This document shows positions 6,614 through 10,183 of a stretch of 10,183 nt of DNA, in pieces (the first letter of the stretch is position 1; every line of letters begins with the position of its first letter). The stretch lies in NCBI GenBank assembly GCA_902797455.1, contig CADBTE010000065.1:1-10183 (forward strand), given 5' to 3'. The notes beneath the pieces are model-generated. The model was not told the origin of the DNA and ran no database searches. It worked only from the letters and a program-made list of their open reading frames with translations. The stretch comes from an uncultured Planctomycetota bacterium (GTDB taxonomy: Bacteria > Planctomycetota > Planctomycetia > Pirellulales > Thermoguttaceae). The position numbers and the translations under genes are program-made.

Positions 6614-8542
6614 TCACTTCACCTCGAACTCGGCGTCGATGGCGTCGTCGTCCCCCTTATTCTGCCCCTCGGCCGGACCGGCCGCGGCGTCGCCGGAAGC
6701 GAACCCGGCGCCGCCGGCGGCCCCTTGCTGCTGCTGAGCGGCCTTATACAGGGCGGCGCTCATCGCGTGCGAGGCCTGCTCGAGGTTCGACAGCGCCGAC
6801 TTAATCTTCTCGACATCGTCGGTGGCCGCCGCTTCGCGGGTCGTTTTAATCGCGCTTTCGATCGCCGACTTGTCCTCATCGCGGAGCTTATCGGCGTGCT
6901 CTTTGATGAGCTTCTCCAGATCGAAGCACATCGCTTCGGCGCGGTTCTTCGTTTCGACCAGCTCGCGGCGCTTGGCGTCCTCGGCGGCGTGTTCCTCGGC
7001 GTCGCGCCGCATCCGCTCGATCTCGGCCTCGGACAGACCGCTGGACTGCTCGATGCGAACCTTCTGCTCTTTCGAGGTCCCCAGGTCTTTCGCCTTGACG
7101 TTCAAGATGCCGTTGGCGTCGATATCGAAGGTCACCTCGATCTGCGGGATGCCGCGCGGTGCCGGCGGAATCTCTTCCAGGTTGAACTGGCCGAGCAGAC
7201 GGTTCGCCGAGGCGATCTCACGCTCCCCCTGGTAGACCTTGATGGTCACCGCGGTCTGGTTGTTCTCGGCGGTGCTGAACACCTGCTTCTTCTCGGTCGG
7301 GATCGCCGTGTTCTTCTCGACCAGCTTGGTCATGATGCCGCCGAGCGTCTCGATGCCGAGAGAAAGCGGCGTAACATCCAGCAGCAGGACATCCTTCACC
7401 TCACCGGCCAGCACACCCCCCTGGATAGCGGCGCCGACAGCGACGACCTCGTCGGGGTTCACCCCCTTGTGCGGCTCTTTGCCAAAGAGCTTCGCGACCA
7501 CCTCTTGGACCTTCGGGATACGGGTCGAACCGCCGACCAAGACGACCTCGTCGATCTGCGAGGGGGTCAGCTGAGCGTCGGCCAGCGCCTGGTTGACAGG
7601 CCCCTTGGTCCGCTCGATCAGGTGATCGGACAGCCGCTCGAATTCCGCGCGGGTGATCTTCAGCTGCAGGTGCTTCGGACCGCTGGCGTCGGCGGTGATG
7701 AACGGCAGGTTGATATCGGTCACCTGCGAGGCGGACAGCTCGCGCTTCGCCTTCTCGGCGGCCTCCTGCAGACGCTGCAGCGCCATCGGGTCTTTGCGCA
7801 GGTCGATCCCCTGCTTCTTCTGGAAGTCGTCGGCGATGTAGTCGATCAGGACCTTATCGAAGTCGTCGCCGCCGAGGTGGGTATCGCCGTTGGTCGAAAT
7901 GACGCGGAAGACACCGTCGGCCACTTCGAGGACCGAGACATCGAACGTACCGCCGCCGAGGTCGAAGACGACAATCTTCTGGTTGACGTTCTTATCGAGC
8001 CCGTAGGCGAGCGAGGCGGCCGTCGGCTCGTTGATGATACGCATCACTTCCAGACCGGCGATCTGGCCGGCGTCTTTGGTCGTCTGACGCTGGGCGTCGT
8101 TGAAGTACGCCGGAACGGTGATGACCGCCTTGTTGACCTTGTGCCCCAAGTAGGCCTCGGCCGACTCCTTAAGCTTGCGCAGGGTCATCGCCGAGATCTG
8201 AGGCGGGGTATAGTCCTTGCCGTCGACCTCGACCTTGACGTAGTCGTCACTGGAACCGACGAGCTTGTAGGGGACGGTCTCTTCCTCGGAGCCGACCTCT
8301 TTGCGGGTCCGCCCCATAAAACGCTTGATCGAGGCGATCGTCCTCTGCGGGTTGGTTACCGCCTGACGCTTTGCCGATTCGCCGACAAGGATCTCGTCGC
8401 CGTCGGTGAACGCCACAACCGAGGGGGTCAGCCGGTTGCCTTCGGCGTTCGGGATCACTTTCGCGTCCTTCCCCTCCATCACAGCCACGACCGAGTTGGT
8501 TGTTCCCAGGTCGATACCAATAATCTTTTCGCCGTTTGCCAT
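6614..8542 (-). CDS. dnaK: Molecular chaperone DnaK (Hsp70)
   Basis: DnaK is the ATP-driven cytoplasmic chaperone that binds exposed hydrophobic stretches and works with DnaJ and GrpE. The 642 residues are the family's usual length. The ATPase domain (about 1-380) carries IGIDLGTTNS (8-17), NEPTAASLAYGLD (near 170) and FDLGGGTFDVSVLEV (near 192-206). The interdomain linker VLLLDVTPLSL lies near 385. The substrate-binding beta domain and helical lid follow, then a Gln/Gly/Ala-rich tail. The end GDDDAIDAEFEVK matches the conserved C-terminal motif. The ATG at 8542 has AAGGAGA (8551-8557) nine bases upstream. It is transcribed alone: no grpE or dnaJ lies next to it, nadD is divergent upstream and a strong terminator follows. 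No CIRCE operator is present. A sigma-54 promoter is the best candidate upstream. Confidence 0.98.
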   Translation of the reverse strand: MANGEKIIGIDLGTTNSVVAVMEGKDAKVIPNAEGNRLTPSVVAFTDGDEILVGESAKRQAVTNPQRTIASIKRFMGRTRKEVGSEEETVPYKLVGSSDDYVKVEVDGKDYTPPQISAMTLRKLKESAEAYLGHKVNKAVITVPAYFNDAQRQTTKDAGQIAGLEVMRIINEPTAASLAYGLDKNVNQKIVVFDLGGGTFDVSVLEVADGVFRVISTNGDTHLGGDDFDKVLIDYIADDFQKKQGIDLRKDPMALQRLQEAAEKAKRELSASQVTDINLPFITADASGPKHLQLKITRAEFERLSDHLIERTKGPVNQALADAQLTPSQIDEVVLVGGSTRIPKVQEVVAKLFGKEPHKGVNPDEVVAVGAAIQGGVLAGEVKDVLLLDVTPLSLGIETLGGIMTKLVEKNTAIPTEKKQVFSTAENNQTAVTIKVYQGEREIASANRLLGQFNLEEIPPAPRGIPQIEVTFDIDANGILNVKAKDLGTSKEQKVRIEQSSGLSEAEIERMRRDAEEHAAEDAKRRELVETKNRAEAMCFDLEKLIKEHADKLRDEDKSAIESAIKTTREAAATDDVEKIKSALSNLEQASHAMSAALYKAAQQQQGAAGGAGFASGDAAAGPAEGQNKGDDDAIDAEFEVK

Positions 8543-8612
8543 AGTAACAGTCTCCTTTTCGTATACACCCGGCCTTAGAAAGGTCCGGTCATTTTATTTT
8601 CTCTTCTTCTTG

Positions 8613-8639
8613 GAACGCACGGGCCCAAAGGGCTCGTTC
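8613..8639 (-). promoter_or_regulatory. Hairpin at the 5' end of the predicted dnaK transcript
   Basis: GGGCCC (8621-8626) pairs with GGGCTC (8630-8635) around the loop AAA, with one G-U pair. GAAC (8613-8616) and GTTC (8636-8639) can extend the stem past a four-base bulge. If transcription starts near 8641, as the sigma-54 element predicts, this hairpin occupies about +3 to +29 of the mRNA, roughly 70 bases before the start codon. Confidence 0.4.
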
Positions 8640-8651
8640 GCCCGCTGTTTA

Positions 8652-8668
8652 AGCAAGGAGCGTGCCAA
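8652..8668 (-). promoter_or_regulatory. Sigma-54 (RpoN) -24/-12 promoter upstream of dnaK
   Basis: The minus strand reads TTGGCACG-CTCC-TTGCT. This matches the sigma-54 consensus YTGGCACG-N4-TTGCW at every defined position, with TGGCACG at 8661-8667 and TTGC at 8653-8656. It points at dnaK, about 110 bases before the ATG, with a predicted start near 8641. The DNA just upstream (8668-8699) has A/T tracts, which could favour the bend that enhancer-binding activators need. Sigma-54 promoters require such an activator. None is encoded in this window. Confidence 0.7.
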
Positions 8669-8830
8669 AGAAAAATTTCCTTGAAAAAAATCCCTTTTTG
8701 GCGCAGATTTCCCAGTATCACGAATTCCCCCTGCGCCGCGGCCCCGCGCCGTGTCTGCCAAAATGGCGCCTGTCCCGCCCCCTCCCGAAGCTCCCCAGCC
8801 GTCCGTCCCCCGAAAGGGCCGGGGATAGGG

Positions 8831-8836
8831 TATAAT
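8831..8836 (+). promoter_or_regulatory. -10 box of nadD
   Basis: A perfect TATAAT lies 60 bases before the nadD ATG. The region 17 bases upstream is GC-rich and has no TTGACA-like -35, so use of this box may depend on other contacts. Confidence 0.45.
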
Positions 8837-8896
8837 GAACACAGCTGAAAGTCACCCTTGCCGCCGCGGCGGTACCCGTTAGGACAAATCGCTGAG

Positions 8897-9538
8897 ATGA
8901 GAACCTCTCCCGAAAAAGAACGTATCGGCCTGTACTTTGGGACCTTCGACCCCGTCCACATAGCGCACCTTCTTCTGGCCGAAACCGCCCGCGAGGCGAT
9001 CCGGCTTGATCGGGTCGTCTTTATGCCCGCCGGCGTTCCCCCCAACAAGCTAAAGAAGAAGGTTACCCCGGGGGAGATTCGCCTCGAGATGCTCCGCCGG
9101 GCGACGGCCGATCATCCCCGCTTCGAGGTGAGCCGCTTCGAAATCGATTCCCCCGGCGTCAATTACACCGTCGATACCCTGCGGCACCTTAAACAGCGGT
9201 ACCCCGGCGGGAAGCTCTTTTTTATCGCGGGGAGCGACACCATCAACGATCTGCCAAACTGGTACCGGCCCCAAGAGATATGCCGTTTGGTCTCGCTGGT
9301 CACCGCCCTTCGCCCGGGCGAGGAGGTGCCCGACTTTGACCGTCTCGAGCGGGAAATCGGAATACGCCTGCCGGCGGCCGTGCGGCGTCAGATCATCCCG
9401 ATGCCGCTTTTGGAGATCTCCTCGACCGAAATTCGCCGGCGGCGCGCCCAAGGGAAAAGCATCCGGTACCGAACCCCGGATAAGGTGATCGCCGTGATCG
9501 AAAAGTACGGTCTTTACCAAAAAAAGGCGCGGCCGTAA
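8897..9538 (+). CDS. nadD: Nicotinate-nucleotide adenylyltransferase
   Basis: NadD joins nicotinate mononucleotide and ATP to make deamido-NAD in the cytoplasm, the step before NAD synthetase. The nucleotidyltransferase signature GTFDPVHIAH (residues 15-24, with the two catalytic-type His residues) and the C-terminal ISSTEIR (174-180) are both present. GSDTINDLPNWYRPQEI is the usual substrate-binding stretch. The 213-residue length is normal. I chose the ATG at 8897, with TTAGGA (8879-8884) 12 bases upstream, because it puts the GTFDP motif near residue 15 as usual. An in-frame TTG at 8858 would add 13 residues and has only a weak ribosome site. The last codons overlap the terminator of the convergent sugar-dehydrogenase gene. 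Confidence 0.95.
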   Translation: MRTSPEKERIGLYFGTFDPVHIAHLLLAETAREAIRLDRVVFMPAGVPPNKLKKKVTPGEIRLEMLRRATADHPRFEVSRFEIDSPGVNYTVDTLRHLKQRYPGGKLFFIAGSDTINDLPNWYRPQEICRLVSLVTALRPGEEVPDFDRLEREIGIRLPAAVRRQIIPMPLLEISSTEIRRRRAQGKSIRYRTPDKVIAVIEKYGLYQKKARP

Positions 9539-9559
9539 TCTCGCGCGCGGCCGCGCCTT
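9519..9559 (-). terminator. Terminator of the sugar-dehydrogenase gene, overlapping the nadD 3' end
   Basis: An 11-bp perfect stem pairs AAGGCGCGGCC (9524-9534) with GGCCGCGCCTT (9549-9559) around a 14-base loop. On the minus strand it runs into a stretch of seven Ts (9519-9525) that lies inside the last nadD codons. It begins 30 bases past the dehydrogenase stop. Confidence 0.75.
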
Positions 9560-9589
9560 GATAAACACTCACGCCTTTAGCGAAGCCGT

Positions 9590-10183
9590 TTACGCCTTGA
9601 CGATCTTGTCCCGGTTTTTGGTGACGTTCTTGGTCGCGTTGCGGCTGTCGACGACCAGCGGGGCGTGGCGGACGATGAAATCGTAGTCGTACGACGTGTG
9701 ATCGGTGGCGATGAGCACGGCGTCCTGCGAGGCCAGGAATTTCGCCGTGAGCTTTTGGCTCTTCATTCCGGTCATCTCGGGCCACTGGCGCTTGGAACCG
9801 ATCTCGGGGATGTGGGGATCGTTGTAGGTGACGACCGCGCCGCGGCGCATCAGCCGATCGATCAGCTCGAACGACGGGCTCTCGCGCTCGTCGTCGACAT
9901 CTCTCTTGTAGGCCAGCCCCAGGACGCAGATCTTCGACCCCTTTACCGACTTGCACCGGTCGTTGAGCGCGTCGGCCAGTTTACGAACGACGTAAAGCGG
10001 CATCTGGGTATTGATTTCCCCCGACAGCTCGATGAACCGGGTGGTCAGGCCGCAGCGGCGGGCCACCCAGCTGAGGTAGAACGGGTCGATCGGAATGCAG
10101 TGCCCCCCAAGCCCCGGTCCCGGGTAGAACGCCTGGAAACCGAACGGCTTGGTCTTCGCCGCGTCGATGACCTCCCAAACGTC
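9590..10183 (-). CDS. Nucleotide-sugar dehydrogenase, UDP-GlcNAc/UDP-ManNAc 6-dehydrogenase type (5' end off window)
   Basis: This is the C-terminal 197 codons of an NAD-dependent enzyme that oxidises C6 of a UDP-sugar to the uronic acid, in the cytoplasm. The frame is open to the window edge. The 39 codons before a GTG at 10066 contain GPGLGGHCIPIDPFYLSW, with the catalytic Cys codon at 10097-10099, so the GTG is internal and not the start. The C-terminal domain carries LGLAYKRDVDDERESPS. This wording is typical of the WecC/WbpA branch rather than of UDP-glucose dehydrogenase, though the exact sugar cannot be read from sequence. The product would feed surface polysaccharide or O-antigen synthesis. 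The N-terminal NAD-binding domain is missing only because the window ends. The gene is convergent with nadD, 51 bases between stops, with its own terminator. Confidence 0.93.
   Translation of the reverse strand, partial: DVWEVIDAAKTKPFGFQAFYPGPGLGGHCIPIDPFYLSWVARRCGLTTRFIELSGEINTQMPLYVVRKLADALNDRCKSVKGSKICVLGLAYKRDVDDERESPSFELIDRLMRRGAVVTYNDPHIPEIGSKRQWPEMTGMKSQKLTAKFLASQDAVLIATDHTSYDYDFIVRHAPLVVDSRNATKNVTKNRDKIVKA

Larger units (their letters stand above)
8543..8896. other. Divergent dnaK-nadD intergenic region
   Basis: The 354-base gap holds the dnaK leader with its hairpin and sigma-54 element on the minus strand, an A/T-tract segment (8668-8699), a GC-rich segment (about 8728-8826) without coding potential I trust, and a TATAAT box for nadD at 8831-8836. 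I found no CIRCE repeat (TTAGCACTC-N9-GAGTGCTAA). Confidence 0.6.

Noticed and set aside
6503..8578. A 691-codon open frame on the plus strand across all of dnaK
   Set aside because: It is the antisense shadow of dnaK. Its translation is Arg/Gly/Asp/Leu-rich without any domain, and long antisense frames are common opposite GC-rich genes with biased codons.
8680..8710. CTTGAAA on the plus strand as a sigma-32 -35 element
   Set aside because: It faces away from dnaK, and the nearest CCCAGTAT box is 24 bases away, too far for a heat-shock promoter.
8543..8896. Possible CIRCE/HrcA operator upstream of dnaK
   Set aside because: I looked for TTAGCACTC-N9-GAGTGCTAA and close variants and found none.
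8575..9048. Minus-strand frames overlapping the nadD start and the dnaK leader
   Set aside because: They cross the dnaK promoter and the nadD GTFDP coding region. No motif or ribosome site supports them.
9590..10066. The GTG at 10066 as the start of the sugar dehydrogenase
   Set aside because: The same frame is open upstream to the window edge and there encodes the catalytic GGHCIPIDPF motif, so the true start lies outside the window.

Overview
The window looks like a piece of a planctomycete chromosome, most likely from the Pirellula/Rhodopirellula side of the phylum. The reasons are a long secreted protein built from secretin N-domain-like repeats, a membrane-anchored von Willebrand A (vWA) protein with an acidic/Gly-rich linker, a secreted protein that resembles the planctomycete-specific DUF1598 family, moderately high GC, and short, mostly monocistronic units with strong hairpin terminators. 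The taxonomy is an inference from gene content, not from a marker gene. There is no phage, transposon, CRISPR array or other sign of recent transfer.

Layout. The left part (1-2471, minus) is the 5' portion, at least 823 codons, of a secreted secretin-like protein: signal peptide, LTxxQ helical segment, STN/N0-like domain and about eight beta-alpha repeats before it runs off the edge. An AT-rich leader of about 240 bp follows. Next comes a tRNA-Pro(UGG) with its own promoter and a long terminator hairpin, and immediately upstream of it on the same strand peptide deformylase (def). Divergent from def is a vWA protein whose N-terminal anchor carries the TonB SxxxH pattern. Convergent with that gene is the DUF1598-like secreted protein with a Gly/Tyr/Asn-rich N-terminus. 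The gene pair shares a hairpin terminator. Then comes a monocistronic dnaK (minus) with a strong terminator, preceded by a textbook sigma-54 -24/-12 element. Divergent from dnaK is nadD (plus), and convergent with nadD is the 3' part of a nucleotide-sugar dehydrogenase of the UDP-GlcNAc/UDP-ManNAc 6-dehydrogenase type.

How the genes fit together. There is no single operon or pathway. Def (N-terminal deformylation), DnaK (folding) and tRNA-Pro serve protein synthesis and quality control. NadD makes NAD precursor, and the sugar dehydrogenase consumes NAD+ to make uronic-acid sugars for surface polysaccharide. The secretin-like, vWA and DUF1598-like proteins are all envelope or exported proteins and are the least understood part of the window. 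The most notable regulatory signal is the sigma-54 promoter in front of dnaK, where no CIRCE element is present.
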